64,000 nucleotides of DNA, from contig OY987266.1 in assembly GCA_963920665.1 (NCBI GenBank), forward strand, positions 26,028,248 to 26,092,247, written 5' to 3'. Source of the stretch: Straminergon stramineum (taxonomy: Eukaryota; Streptophyta; Bryopsida; Hypnales; Calliergonaceae). The notes below the pieces were generated by a model, which worked only from the letters and a program-made list of their open reading frames with translations, searched no databases and was not told the DNA's origin. Below are positions 1 to 12,904 of the stretch, piece after piece. The position numbers were made by a program, and so were the translations under genes. The stretch's first letter is position 1; each line of letters begins with the position of its first letter.

Positions 1-80
1 ACAAATTTAGGCACTTACAACAAATGATCTCTCTTGGATGTGTATCCTACTTTGTTGATGGTTCTAATGCCCATGGTTAG
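1..80. repeat. Paralogous segment, copy A piece 1
   Basis: Matches 54,784-54,865 of copy B with a handful of substitutions. Homology stops exactly at GTTAG (76-80), where the 3.5-kb insertion begins, and resumes at 3,592. Confidence 0.8.
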
Positions 81-3000
81 TGTCGTACACGTAGCCTGCG
101 GTAAATACCATTTACAACACCCAAACGTGTAAACGAACTCGAAATATCGTCCCAAGGGATTCTAGTATGTTGTTGCAAGCCTAGGTTATCTGTTGTAACC
201 ACTTAAGGTCTCTCTTGACCTCTTCTCTCTCTTTCTAGATCACAACCGTTCTGGAACCCAATCCGGATCCACTCTAATCCGAAATCCGGATCCGTCTCTT
301 TACTTTCAAACACTGGTTTTTGGTACCTCTGTTTTACCTTCAGAGGGTCCACCTTTGATTGTATAGAGGGGTAGGGACTCACCACTCGTATTTTTCACTC
401 TCTCTCTTCTCTCAAAACAACAAAACACATGCTTAGACCAACTGCTGCACTAGATTGACCGAAAACACTCTCACAACCTTCCGGATGGCCAACCCGAGAG
501 GCAGGTCACACGAATTCGTAACAAGTCTTCTCCACTACAACGATAGAAGAATAGAAACCGGAATTGAGATAAGGATTGTAAGTCGTTCGCTAAACTGATC
601 CTAGGGTTTGGCTGACCTTCTGGTAAGTGATATGGGGTTTCTTCCACTGGTGGTTGCTTATCTCCACACGGAACCCTCCCTGGTATTCCGGATCTGCACC
701 CACACCACTCCTAATCGGATTCCTGTTCTAGGAGTTTAAAGACACATGTTCAAGACCAAATTCACTAGTCTAGACTACGTAACAGATGTTCCTCAACACT
801 CAGACCCAAGTCCCTTCAGATCTGGATTCCTCCTTTCCTCCTCCTCAATTACACTTCACACACTTACATGGAAATACAAGGAAGCTGGATATACGACAGA
901 TCAATCCTTGAGGGTCCACTTGGTGGCTCAGATTAAAATAAGGATGACAAAATACAAACTATAACGCTAGGATGGAATGAGAGGCAAACAACCTGCCTCA
1001 CACTTAAAAACACAAAACAACCTAAGCCAAAAAGGCGAAAAAGCCACCCGGAAATCCAGGTGACCAATCACAAACTTCTCGAGAAACCCAGAAAAGTCAA
1101 ATCCTACAAATCCGGAACCCGGTCCCACACCTAGAAATCCGGATCCGATTCAAAATTAAAGTCCTATCTGCCTAAAGAAAAATCCTATCTACTTTCCCTT
1201 CCGCGCTTTCTTCTGGCTACTCCCGCCTTGACTCGCTGGTACTCGTGTGGATGACCTCGGAGTTGCCTTCGGGGTTGCCTTTATGGGGGTCATCCGTAAC
1301 GCCGCCCGGGTTTGTATCTTCCAGATTTCCGGAGGAGAGTAGTCTGCTTCTTCCTCGTCCTCATCCTCCGATCCAGTCTGGTACTCTTCCTCCTTAGATT
1401 TCTCAATCTGAGTTATCTCCCTCTCGTTCTCCTCGCCTGGAGACGTCTCATCCAACACGATGGGCTCAATCTCCTTCCTTGGTTGCTGCTCCTCCACCAT
1501 ATGTTCGAATTCCTCCGGATGAGGGCGGGCCGGATTCAACAACCCCCCAATCCGCTCTATCAATTGACCACGGGCTTGGGTGTGTGGTGTCGATAGCGGC
1601 TCTTTTTCCGGAAGATTGAACACTGGGACAGGTGGGGAAACCGTAATCTCTGGAGGCTCCAACTCTCGTCTTGTATCCGGCTTTGTGCTTGGCTCGGGTG
1701 CTGACTTCACGCTTCCCCGGATTGTCTTCTCCAGTTGCTTGGAGAAGGGTTCTGTGGAGTACCGGAGAGTCTCCCGCGGGGCTTCCGGCTTTGAAGGTAG
1801 CGGCATTGAGGCGGTGAGCTTGACAGGTGTCTCCGTGTCGAAATGGATCTCCGGAAAGTTGGAGAAGTCCATTACCCGGTCGGGGTCGATCCGCCCAAGC
1901 AGCTGCCTCATCTCCTTCAGTGTGAGCTCCATCCATGAGGAGAAGTCCACGAGTATCCGGATCACCTTGGATCTGGTGAGGTGCCCTTCCTCGGTCAACC
2001 GGCTCTGGGTTAGAGCCGCCTTCATCACCATATCGGCTGGCTTGTCTACTAAGCCAGATAGGTTCTTCAGCAGCTAGAGGGCTTGCTTCTCTCTTTGCTT
2101 CGCTGTAACCATCTCCCCTTGTGCCCAGCTTAGTCTTGCCTGAAGATCCGCTTTCTCTTTTTCCAGGGCTCCGATCTGCCTGTCCTTCCGCTTGAGGATT
2201 TCTGGATTGGAAAGTTTCTTCAATACGTCGAGGATGTCTTCCGGTTCCGTCTTCAACTCCCGGCTTATCCTCCTGAGCAGATTCCGTCAAGCTCTCGTGG
2301 TACTCTTGCGCTTGGAGTACCCAGTTGAATCCGGTCTTGAAGAACCTGGATATGCTTCCTTCCTCCTCTTCGGAGATCCTCTGTTGAGCTAGAAGCTTTC
2401 CCCGCAATGTCGGATCCGTCGACTTCCGGTGCCTCCGCTCCAGGGGTTGTTCGTCCTCTTTTGGATCCTCCTCTTCTTCCACCGACGGCTGCTCAGCTGT
2501 CACTTCTTCCATCAGGCCGTATTGGAGGATGGTTGCTCCGGTATTATATTCCACCATTTCTGCATCGCTGAGAAGCTCTACGTGGTGGTACAAATGGAAA
2601 AGATACGGCCCTATGGGGCTGGTCTTTTCCTTTCCTACGTTGGCGGCAAGCTTGGTGACTATGGATGCAATCACCTTACCCCAACTGACTGGTCTACCCT
2701 CAAAAGCACCAAATATGGTGTTTGCTACCGTAACCGTAACCTGGGTAGGCTTTTCTAGATACAGGATAGGGATCAAGAACTCTAGTACATGCCTCTGCCT
2801 TGCATCTAGGCAGTCACTAATTGCATACCCTTCCTTAGAATGGGCAACGTTCTTGAACTTCCTGACCGTAAACTTGTCGGTCCAAGACGCTAAACCGGAT
2901 CCCTTCTTCAGAAATCCGTAAACCTTAGCCTAGACTTCATTAGTCTAGGTTTGAGGCCTTCCTCTCACCGTCAACTCATACTGGTTGGAAGCACCTACTA

Positions 3001-3591
3001 TCAACTCTTGGATCATCCGATCGTTCTTTACGGTCCACAGCCGCATGAACAGACCGACACACCCTATCTCACTGAGGTCATCCTCTAGCTGGGATCTGTC
3101 TCTCAACCTTTCCGGAATGGTTGGACAAACCATCCGGCCGGTGACCAAAGTCTTCCAGATATTTCCCTCCGCCATCTCAAACTGAAATCTGAGCACACTC
3201 TAGCTTCTCACCTGAGCACTAAATCACCACTCTTTCACTCAGCTATGCGCGCACAAAACAGTTGTGGAAAAAGAGGGGGAACAAATGAGAGTGGCGGGGT
3301 TAAGTACCCGTCAAAATACCGACCGTTCGTAAAGCGGACCGTTCACCCGTAACGGGTCCCTATTTCTAGACCGGAAGTCTAGACAATAGGCTGTCGCTAT
3401 TCGGGTTTCCGGAATCCGAATCCGGCCTGGATCCCGTTACGGATTAGCTGGAGTGTTCTTTTAGTCTAAATGAGTTGTTTAGGCTAGGAGGGCTGTTATA
3501 CTTTTTGTCTATTAGAAATTTTGAAAAATTCTATTTATTTATACCCTTATAAATACTAACATGGTGACTTCTAAGATTACGGCCCACGACA
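81..3591. mobile_element. 3.5-kb insertion with TG...CA ends and 5-bp TSD (solo-LTR-like)
   Basis: The insertion begins TGTCGTACACG and ends GGCCCACGACA, and is flanked by GTTAG on both sides (76-80 and 3,592-3,596). Copy B has the flanks joined apart from its own nearby insertion. TG...CA ends with a 5-bp duplication are what an LTR-retroelement integrase leaves, so a solo LTR of about 3,511 bp is the leading idea. That is very long, and the segment contains a decayed coding region on the minus strand (1,189-3,196). The motif ATCCGGAT recurs near both ends (about 260-290, 1,110-1,145 and 3,415-3,435). No second LTR, tRNA primer site or polymerase gene was seen. An unclassified DNA element with short TGTCGT inverted ends remains possible. 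Confidence 0.7.
1189..3196 (-). pseudogene. Broken transposon-associated protein gene inside the 3.5-kb insertion
   Basis: Read leftward from 3,196, one protein seems to continue through stops near 2,940 and frame changes near 2,250, ending at 1,189. The N-terminal third has segments such as ELTVRGR, then an uninterrupted part with VLEFLIPILYLEKPT, GAFEGRPVSWGKVIASIV and PYLFHLYH. This order (VRG-like motif, a P-T residue pair, then a GR-x-x-x-WGKVI helix) recalls the 'putative plant transposon protein' domain family found beside plant retroelements, but the resemblance is recalled, not searched. The middle has a coiled coil around 2,074-2,256, and the C-terminal 280 residues are acidic and proline-rich and end in a basic tail. 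GC content is clearly higher than the flanking copy-A DNA. Confidence 0.5.
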
Positions 3592-3596
3592 GTTAG

Positions 3597-4989
3597 ACCT
3601 ACATGGCTACATTCTCATGTGATTAATATTTATTCATGGCTCTGAAGAGGGGCTCATATGTTTTATATTTTTATTTCAAACAAGTAAGGGCGATCCAAAG
3701 TGTTCACTCAATTAGAGAATGTAGGGTAAGGAGTGTTTTGGATTTCTATGAATAAGAGTTTCAATTCCCAACTCAATTTCCAACTGAAGTTGAAACGTTT
3801 GATTGATCAAAAGTTCTTCGTTTGTAATGGAAATCACTACTGCATCTCAAGGATGAGCCATATAGTTCGAGTCTACAAGATGGACTTGAAATGGGATATA
3901 TCTATGGATTCTATCATTATGGATACCAAATATTGTATTGGTGTGGTTGTGCAAGTCATGAATAACATCGACAAATGAATACTTGTTGTCCACTAGATAA
4001 TTGCTTATGTCTCCAATTAAAACCATGGTTTTACCATAATGCAATCTTTCAAGATGACATTTTCAATTGATTTCATGACCAAGTACATTGAGAACTCCCA
4101 TGTCAATTGATACCAACTTGGTTCAAATATTCTACTAAGTGAAAATGTCCGGTTCCATACCATCAAAGAAATTTGGATTTCTGAGTCCCCAAGGAAGTGA
4201 GGACTTGTTAGTAGAGCATTCAGAAAACGTGGTATTCCAGATCCATGCCACTTGAGGTTTTCATATCCTTCAATTTCCAAGTAAGTTTTCCAAACCTCTA
4301 ATCTATTTCATAATTATTTCTTTGAATAATTGAAGTTGTAACACATTGTTTAAGTTCATTAAACTTTATTGTTAAACCACATGTTCATCTATTTCATGAT
4401 GATATCCCTGTTGAAGAGGTGACCAATCTAGAGGTTGCTACAGCCATGCATAATTCCACAAAAAATCTACTCGAAAGTTGTACAAGATAGTAGTTGTTGT
4501 TAAAACACAATATTCTCTCATGAGCCAGACACTATGATGCAAGTTTCTAGCACATAGGTGAGATGGAAATATCCATGAAATCAACTATAAGCTTATATAT
4601 ATCACAAGGGGAGGGGAAAGAACCCTCAACTAACAATCTAAAGGATCTAATCATTCTATATGATAACAAATACTCACTAGTATATTGACAATCTACATAC
4701 ATAGAAGAAGAATAGATTGGATATTCACATCAAAGTGGGTGACGCAGTTGAACTCTTTAAGATCCATAGAAAAGGCTCATCAGTTTACTACTCAATAAGT
4801 CAATATTTGCGCTTTGCTTGCTCCCCATCCGTACACTCATAGTTGTTGAGACACAATTGGCACACTCAATGGTGTTTTTTTTAGATCTAGATGAAGAAGA
4901 TCTAGCAAATTGTGAAAAAAAACCTAGATTGAGTAAGTACGTTTCTTTTTAATTTTCTTAATTACAACTCTAAGGTTTATTACAAGGTA
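3597..4989. repeat. Paralogous segment, copy A piece 2
   Basis: Matches about 55,592-57,000 of copy B. It contains only short ORFs. One of 87 codons (4,017-4,280, minus) has a coding look (WHGSGIPRFLNALL) but is disrupted in copy B, so I treat both as a decayed unidentified sequence. The right edge is the TA at 4,988-4,989, where the 20.5-kb insertion starts. Confidence 0.75.
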
Positions 4990-5850
4990 CTACCTCTGTC
5001 CAAAAATGATCTTGTTTTTGGACAAAATGTTCCCGATTAGGGCTAAAAATAACATTTTAAAGACCCATTTCACGCTATAAGCAGAGTTTGAAGCACTCTT
5101 AGCATTCTACAAACTTGAAATTACAAAGCCTTTTCAAAGTGTAATTTGGGAGTATTGAAAAGTGAAATTTTGGGGGCATTTTCAAAGAGTACCATTAGGC
5201 ATTTAATTGTTGAGTGCTAGGTCATCATTTTGTGGGCAATTTGTGTGGGCCTAAAACCATTTGTGGACCAATATTTTGCCTCCTAAAGCTTAATCTCTTT
5301 TAATTGGGCAATATTGAAAGAGATGCAAAAAATAAAAACGAGTCGTTGTCGAATAGAGAGGTTTGCCTCATGAAATTATGGGGATCTTGGCTATGACCGG
5401 AAATGACTGAAAAACACAAGTAGATGTGTTTGTGTAAAATCTTGAATCTTGTTTGTTGAATCTTCTAAACCGTTGTGGAACTGCTTCTCATTGGCCTATC
5501 TTGAAATAGGTTCTAAATGGGTAAAATGGGATAATCAAACCATGAGTTGAACTGTCCGAAAGATTGGTTCCTAAATTTCAAACTCATAGTGACCAGCAAG
5601 CTTGCCTCACCGCGAGAACAAAGCAAGTTTCAACCATATGCAGGGTTGTTCTATTGAACGTGTTTTCGGGTTTGGGTGTCAAGTTGTTCGTCTGATGTCA
5701 CATGTCGTATAAGACGAGTGTCGCATATACGAGACAAATTTGACGAGCGCGAAATTAGGGTTTAGGATTTTGGGGCAGGGCAGCCAAAATTTTTATCTTA
5801 CGTTGCAGGTTGTCAACAGTGACGTGGAAAGCTTTGACCACGTCACCATA

Positions 5851-6055
5851 GGCGACTGCGGGTGGGGCGCGTGCGGGTAAGGTGGGGTGACCGCGGGTAC
5901 CAGAATGAGGGCGACTGCGGGTCCTAAATCCAGGACGACTGCGGGTCCTAAATCCAGGGCGATCGCGGGTCCCAAAATGAAGGCGACTGCGGGTCCAAAA
6001 TCCAGGGCGACTGCGGGTCCAACTCAGGGCGACTGAGGGTGTAAAGGCGACCACG
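5851..6055 (+). repeat. G-rich minisatellite array, downstream of the hAT gene
   Basis: About ten units with core GGCGACTGCGGGT and variants (gaccgcgggt, gatcgcgggt, gactgagggt), separated by short variable spacers, all with the G-rich strand on plus. It lies about 0.9 kb past the stop of the leftward hAT gene. Read on the minus strand the array gives an open TRSRP-type frame (5,755-6,153), which I regard as a by-product of the 13-base core. Confidence 0.85.
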
Positions 6056-6941
6056 GGTGTAAGGAAAAGGGCGATCTTGGCTTTATCCCATACGCAAGGA
6101 ATTTCTTTTGTTCCATGGATGATAAGAACTTCTAATATACGACATAAATGCAATTGTCCATCTTTGAAAATTGGGTCCCAATTCCCAAAAGAGAGATCTT
6201 ATTGAGTCCTCATACCAGAAATGAGTATTTTTGTGAGGGGAAAGGCAAGTACATCACATCACAAAGTTCCATTGGAGATGATTTTCATACTCACTAGTCC
6301 ATCCGTTAAAGGTTAAGAGCAACCTCGTGTGCTGTTGCAATTGCAAACATGGATATAACAACCATTTCAATCTTGCTCACGATTTAGGATCCTTCAGTTT
6401 CCATGTGCCATTGCATTCTCCTAAGCCTTAAATTAAGTATTTCACATTCTGTGGTCATTCACTCATTCATAGGAGCCTCCGAGTTCTACATGTTTTTATT
6501 ACATATGGTTGGGAATTTCTAATTCAAATTTTCTACTCCTATTGAAGTGTAGAAGCCAATATCGCAATTGGATATAATAATTACACCAAAAATAGATACA
6601 AAAACAAGAAAAAAGTAAGGATAATTAGTATTTCTGTATTTATAAGTTGTACACACTAATAGAGTAGTGACCCAATCTTATAAATGAACTTCTACTTCAA
6701 TTGTACTTCCATGAACTTTGTTAAGATCTCCATGTCTATACCTGTAGAAGTCCACACTAAAGACATTGAACAAAACTTTGTAATTCTAACACTATCATGC
6801 TTTCATACTAAAGTAGATACTACACAAAACTCATCTATAGGCTATTTGCCTATGAACTTAAGCTAGAAAACTTCAACACACCAAAATTATGCAAAAGCAT
6901 TACATTACCACTTCACTACCTCTAAATCTATATTTATAAAG
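6056..6941. other. AT-rich DNA, 3' of the hAT gene
   Basis: No gene is recognised. It contains ordinary AT-rich sequence between the minisatellite and the hAT stop codon. Terminal inverted repeats and an 8-bp duplication for the hAT element were looked for on both sides of the gene and not found by eye. Confidence 0.5.
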
Positions 6942-9900
6942 TTACGGTGAAAATGTGTAATCACTAGGCACCTCATCAGCGTCAGGGTCAGAATCATCAT
7001 CCGACTCCTCCCCCCTATCATTATCATCACGGTTATCATTCTCGTCATCCTCCCTTTGTACTCGTTCATTTTGCACTTCATGTTCTACCTCTGAGTTCAC
7101 ATTCCACACTTCAGTATCCACGACGCCATCGCCGCTAGTTTGCACCAATCGTTTAGTCAACCTCAATGCATCTCTTGTTCCATCAAGGTTGGATGCAGGA
7201 TGTCGTCCGCCTCTACTAGATTGCCCGATGTTTCGATTCGAATTGGCTTCACCCGTGATGAATCTTTGGACAACATGGTTCTGTCGTTTGGGATTTCTTT
7301 GTAGCCTCTCTTGCGTCTTCCTCAATCGCTTTTTCTGTCCTCTTGTGCCTTCACGCACGAGCAAGGATGATTCTCCAGGGCCAGAAATAGAGGAGGGTTG
7401 AGTGGGTTGCAGAGCTGAAGCATGGCCTTCATTATCAACTGTCCTAAGAGGACTATTATGCAAGGGCAGCCTAGTCGCACGGGTTGGTATAGACCTAGTC
7501 GCCCTAGCATTGTTTGCGTTTCCTCCTCCACTTAAGGACACTGTACGATTCCGGTTCATAACAGCTTGCAAGGGCAAGTCTAAATCATATTCCACATTTT
7601 CTGTTCTTAAGGGGCTTCGTAATGGAGAAAGTGGAACGCTTGTAAGCAGAACATCTTCGACATGTGTTGGCGGTGTTGCCTCCTCTTGCCTTTCATTTAC
7701 CTCAGCAACTCGAGCAGCACTTCGTAGGTTCATTACCCTTGTAGAACCTTGATCTACGACATTTGGAGATCTTGCTTCCTCAGCTCTTATGGGCATTGGA
7801 CTATGTATGCCTTCATTGGGGTTGTTGGGACTACTTGCCCGAGTTGGTGATGAATTTATTGGAGGAGGTACATTCCTATCCCTAGCAGAGACGTAGGGTT
7901 GTGGGGGCCTTCGCGGTGCACGTTGAATCTCCTCCTCCTCAGAGTAGTACGTATTATTCTCAACTGTAAATGTATTTCCATAGTTGTGTCTTCGTGGAGG
8001 ACTCTTTTCACTACGAATCAGTCCTGTCCAAATATTTCCACGTAGACGCTCTTCTACCAGCCTAATGTTCTCATTAGCTCGAGCCCTTCTAATTGGGTCG
8101 CCATCCCTTGATGATCCTGTACCTAATGGCTCCTCATTCTCTTCCGAGGTATTTCCATCCATAAGGTACTTTTCGTAGAACACTGTAGGATTGCGTCCAC
8201 GTTTCTCATGTTCAAGTTTACTGTTGGTGTAGATATACACCAATGCTTCCGCCTTGGATGTGGTTAGGCGATTTCGCACTTTATTGTGCACAAACGAATA
8301 CATGCTCCAATTCCTTTCACATGATGATGCTGAGCACGTCAAAGATAGAACTCTCATTGCAATTTTTGGGAGAACATTAGCACCTACAAGATTCCACCAT
8401 TGATGAGGCATTAGTTTACATTGTGTAATATCAGGAGCCTCTTCTAAGGGGTCAAAAGGACCTGTCTTCTCTTCGAACTGCGTGAGCTCCTGCAATGCCT
8501 CTATGTATGATAATCCCAATGACTCGCTCATTTTTCGAAGCACCCGATTTAAGTCTCTTTTGGCCACACCGTCGTTACGAAGGGTTCCTACTTCAATCAA
8601 GAAAGGATTTAAGAGTGCCCTTGCATAGTGTAGGTTTGTGAGCATCAATTTCCAACGAGCCTCGAATTGCGTCTCAAACTTCGTTGCAGTTTCATCATTC
8701 AGAAAAAAAGGTTCGTTTCTCAAGCTCCACACGTGCTCTTGAAGAGTCTTCATAACCAACCAAGCCTTAGGCATTGCCGGGGCTTTCCCATCAAACACTC
8801 GGAGAGCAATAATGACGGGCTCCAACATGTGCAAAAAATTCTTACACTCCACCCAAAAAGATTCCGCATGAATGTCATTCCGCGCTATACGGGCTCGCGC
8901 ACTCAATACATCTCCATTTTGACGACGTTCCAAACTAGCTTCAAATTGCACATATGTCTCATCCATTATCACTCGCATCAATGCTGACTTGCACTCCACC
9001 ACACGTGATATCATGAGGAAGTTCACTGCAAAGCGTGTTTGAGAAGGCATTCGCAATGCCTTGTCCGGGGAGTACTTTCGGAAGAGAGCCAATGTGGAAT
9101 GGTACCTCTTGATGTATTTTACTATCTGCGTACAACGTCGTACTATTCTCGTCACCTTGACATCCTTTGCCTAGTCTTCCAAAAGCAAGTCCAAAATGTG
9201 TGCTGCGCATCCTTGGGTATACATGTGAGGATATTTATCTTGTAATGCCTTCAAAGTCCCCGTCATGACAGCAGCATTGTCCATACACAGTTGGACAATG
9301 TTTTGGCGGCCAACCTCTTCTATGTATTGCGCCATCATATTGGTTGTGTACGCAATGTCCTTCTTCTCCCCCGTGGTGTCCACCGATCCAAGAAACACAT
9401 CCCCTGCAGAACACACGAGCATTAAATTTAGTAATGGACGGCTATTAGTATCAGACCAACCATCCGAACAAATAGTCGCTCCATAAACTTCGATAGAGTG
9501 CTTTGTCCGCTCAATGACCATTTTAGAAACACTTTCTTTCTTTGGCTCTATCATTCTTGTATGCAAAGCATTGTATGAGGGCGGTTGGTATCGTAGTCCT
9601 GATGCCGCTGTCTCTTTCACTGCTTTCACAAAGGCAGGATGGCGCGCAACATTGAACGCGATGCTAGCCTCATAAAAAAAGGAAGCCCACATGGTATCTA
9701 ACTTTGCTCTCGTGCTACTTTGTAATGCCTCATCCATGCTAGTTTGCCTAGAAATGGAAGGGTTATTCCTCCTTCTCAAAATTGTTTGAGGAGTGGAATC
9801 TCCTGAATCTGTAATAGGGAGCATTGGTTCATTCGTAGCACTAGGCTCCTCTGACCTCTCCCTATCCCCCTCCAACATAGGCTCAACCACAGTCTCGTTT

Positions 9901-10220
9901 GCAACATCAAATTCTGGAACCTCCTCATGCATTTGTTCAAAGCTCATTTCCTTTGGAACAACCCCACCACAAGTCCTGAACTTTTGCAATACTGCCCATG
10001 GGATTTTCTTACATCGCTTCGATGCAGTCCTGCCGCCAAATCCAAAGTGACAAAATGCCCGCTTTCGTACAAATACGGAGGTCCACCCACAGAAAACACA
10101 TGTTCGTGTGTTTCCCGCAAATTGACAGTCAATGTCTACAACCAACCAAGGGTCCCACTCCTTCGTGGCTCTCCTTGTATCGTTAACGGTAGTCCTCCTC
10201 CCCTCACCCCGACTAGCCAT
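6942..10220 (-). pseudogene. hAT-superfamily transposase, full length with one in-frame TAG
   Basis: Cut-and-paste DNA transposase, expected to act in the nucleus. The frame from ATG at 10,220 to the stop at 6,942 is open except for one TAG at 9,171-9,173; both halves are in the same frame (about 1,092 codons). A BED-type zinc finger is at residues 41-70 (C41, C44, H58, then RCKKIP). A DUF659-like catalytic core occupies about 215-350 with CSDGWSD and LCMDNAAVM, which supply the expected acidic residues. The hAT dimerisation domain is near residues 620-680 (SASSCERNWSMYSF). After that comes an extension of about 400 residues, charged and low in complexity, ending in an Asp/Glu-rich tail; typical hAT transposases stop soon after the dimerisation domain. 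An array of G-rich repeats lies 0.38 kb upstream. Only the single nonsense codon argues against recent activity. Confidence 0.85.
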
Positions 10221-10596
10221 ATTGTTCCTCGCCTATGAGTTCTTCAAACAATATTATCATATGAATCAAAGCCTTGATTTAGAAAAAAGAATGGCAAAGC
10301 CACTTGCTTTGAACGGTCTTTTAAACCACACAAACCAAGTCGTTGCCCTCCAAAGAACCAAACATCCGCAAGAAGCCTCTTTCGAAGATTCAAGGCAAGA
10401 GTTCATCCCTGAAGCAAGGTGAAAACCACAGTCTGGGCCTTCAACTTTATACTGCCGTCCTGCTAGCACCGCAAGTCGCCCCCTGAGAGCTAGAATGGGT
10501 GCAAGAAACGGGCGACATCGTAACAGGCACACTCGCCCCGTGGGTGACTGTGGATCGACGGTTTGCACTAGGAGCGTGCATGCAGATCAAAGGGCG

Positions 10597-10862
10597 ACTG
10601 CGGGTCCAAGGGGGGCGACTGCGGGTTGAAAAAGAGGCGACTGCGGGTCCAAGGGGGGCGACTGTGGGTCGAAAAAGAGGCAACTGCGGGTAAGGGGGGC
10701 GAGTGCGGGTGGAAAGGGAGGCGATTGCAGGTAGAAAGAGGCGACTGCGGGTCTGGGGGGGGCGACTACGGGTCCAGGGGGGGGGGCGACTGCGGGTCTA
10801 GGGGGGGCGACTGCGGGTCCAGGAGGTGCGACTGCGGGTCCAGGGGGGGCGACTACGGGTAG
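10597..10862 (+). repeat. G-rich minisatellite array upstream of the hAT gene
   Basis: Thirteen units by eye of (G)nGGCGACTGCGGGT with spacers of about 7-10 bases and G runs of up to ten. The G-rich strand is plus, so the leftward hAT transcript starting near 10,220 leaves the C-rich side. The runs of G give strong G-quadruplex potential. Confidence 0.9.
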
Positions 10863-10870
10863 AAGGGGGG

Positions 10871-11702
10871 ACTTCGAGTACTTGAAGGGCGACCGCGCTT
10901 ACGCTTTAGGACCCAAGGCCATTTTTGTTATCCTGTTAGCGTTCCATCGCTGAGTTTCTAGATGAAAGTCATCCTAGTTTAGATAGAGATTTTATTAAAC
11001 CCTAAACACTATCCAAAGGTTTCACGTGGTATTTATAGATACTTCAAAAAAAGATTTTCGGGAGTATGGTCATAGACTTAAAGAATGCAATTTTTTTTTA
11101 AACAACCACATGAAGGGAAACTCATTTCAAATCCATTCCAACAAACTTAATAAAAAATAAATAGAATTAGCTTGTACTCAAATGTGGAAAAAATTAAGAA
11201 CTTTCTCTTTCAAATTAAAAAGAAAAATGGGGGACAACATTGGTTGATCAAACCATATACATGGAATCCACAACTCAAAATGTATAACTTCCATTTCTCT
11301 ATCAATTCCAAAAGTATTCTTTTGAGTACCTTTTTAGGATGTTTTTTCCCAAATTATAAATCTCAAGAAGAATCTATACATTCACGAGGTGAAGGGCATG
11401 GGAATGTTGTCATTTACAATATGTTCAAACCATATGTTAAAATACTGAAAAATGCAACCATATAAACTTATATTGAAACTCTCATGGATGATGCAGCTTA
11501 AATTTATTGAGGGTTCTTTGTGTAGACTCAAAGTTACTAGAATTCTTTTCTTTTTTAAAACACTACACAAATTTAACAAGAAATTAACATTCACATAACT
11601 TCAAATCATCAAAATTTGTCAAAAATTCAAATGTCTGGATCCAAATGCAATCACATTTTCATACACAAAAAATAAAAATAAACATTCTTGTATTTCAGCA
11701 AA
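10871..11702. other. AT-rich spacer, no gene seen
   Basis: Short ORFs only (for example 11,172-11,465) without recognisable motifs. Contains a lone taaaccctaaac (about 10,996), the reverse of a telomere-type unit. Confidence 0.4.
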
Positions 11703-11707
11703 AATAA

Positions 11708-12829
11708 TGTCACGACCCTCATCACAAGGCATGCCCGTGCCACCTTGGTGAGCAAGGGGGACATTGGGGGTGACGCCCCAAGCCTTGCAAGAGATGAGGT
11801 GAGGGGGACTAGGAGTCCCGAGCGATCAAAGCGATGTAGCGCTCTGATCCGGACGAATTTGAGGGCGTGTGATATACGCTTGGAAAGGTCTTGAGAAGAT
11901 GCTTCTAGCCGTCCAAAGAACGCGTGATTTGGACTTGCGAGTCAAAAGTTATGGGCGTTCAAAGTTGGGGGTGTCCCGGTCGCGCCAGGAGTGCCCTGGC
12001 CGCGCCGGGAGTGTCCCGAATCTTTGGAGGGCGATATCTTTGCGAGTACTTGTCCGAATGGAGCAAGTGAGTAGTCCATCGACATCTACGCGTCGCGTAG
12101 ATGTCGAAAATGGGGTCGCATGTGCGATTTGGATCCCGGACCGCAAAGTTATGCCGGGTGGAAGTTCGGGAGTCCCAAAGTAGTGCGAATCGGGAGAAAT
12201 GGGTGGGCTTCCAAGATGGGGTGCATCTTGGGGGTTCCCGGTGACCTCTAGTATGGGGGGGGCTGCCAAATCCCGCAGAGAGTACTATGAGGAGGGGTGG
12301 TCTCCCTCCTCACTCCCGGATGGTGCCATGGTGAGCCTAAGTGGCCCCGGGTGGTGAAGTTAGTGTTGGAGCCTCACCACCACTTGTGTGTTATCATGGA
12401 GTGCTTGTGCACTCCTTGATACCGGTTGGGTGGTGTCCCACTCCACACTAGGCCATGGTGTGAGTCCCGTTTGGTGAGTCCCGATTAGTGAGTCCCGAAA
12501 TGAGTTGGGTTGGGCCTAGTGGGGAGTTGGGTCCCATTCAAGGGCGGTTAGCACCGGTGGGAGTAGTGCCTCACCGAGTGCTTGGACATCAATGAAAGTT
12601 CCGCCCCATGTCATCAAATGACATGCCCGGGGTCTTGTGGGAGTTAAGTATTGGAAGGAAAGGATTGGGAGTCACGGAGGAATGGGGAACCCCGTGACTT
12701 GAGTTGGAACCTAACATTGTGGGTGCGTGGCATGTGCAGTGTTAGGAGAGCGTGAACCTTGGTGACATTGAGGTGTTAAGTGTTTGGAAAGTGAGCTTAA
12801 GGTGGTAAGTGTCACTAAGGGACGCGACA
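11708..12829. mobile_element. Solo LTR, 1,122 bp, TSD AATAA
   Basis: Starts TGTCACGACCC and ends GGGACGCGACA, flanked by AATAA at 11,703-11,707 and at 12,830-12,834. TG...CA ends, complementary TGTCRCG termini and a 5-bp duplication are the signature of an LTR retrotransposon reduced to one LTR by recombination. The sequence is markedly GC-rich against its surroundings. It holds a 27-base palindrome at 12,080-12,106 (arms CGACATCTACGCG around one T) and repeated cgcgcc(a/g)ggagtg blocks near 11,980. ORFs inside are short and I do not call them genes. Confidence 0.88.
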
Positions 12830-12904
12830 AATAAGGACAAAGCCTTTTTCTTCATATATCTTGGAAGAAGTACATAGTCATAAAAGAAACAAGAGCCACC
12901 TAAT

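Noticed and set aside
5755..6153. 132-codon minus-strand ORF with TRSRP repeats
   Set aside because: Translation of the 13-base core repeat; no gene-like sequence beyond it.
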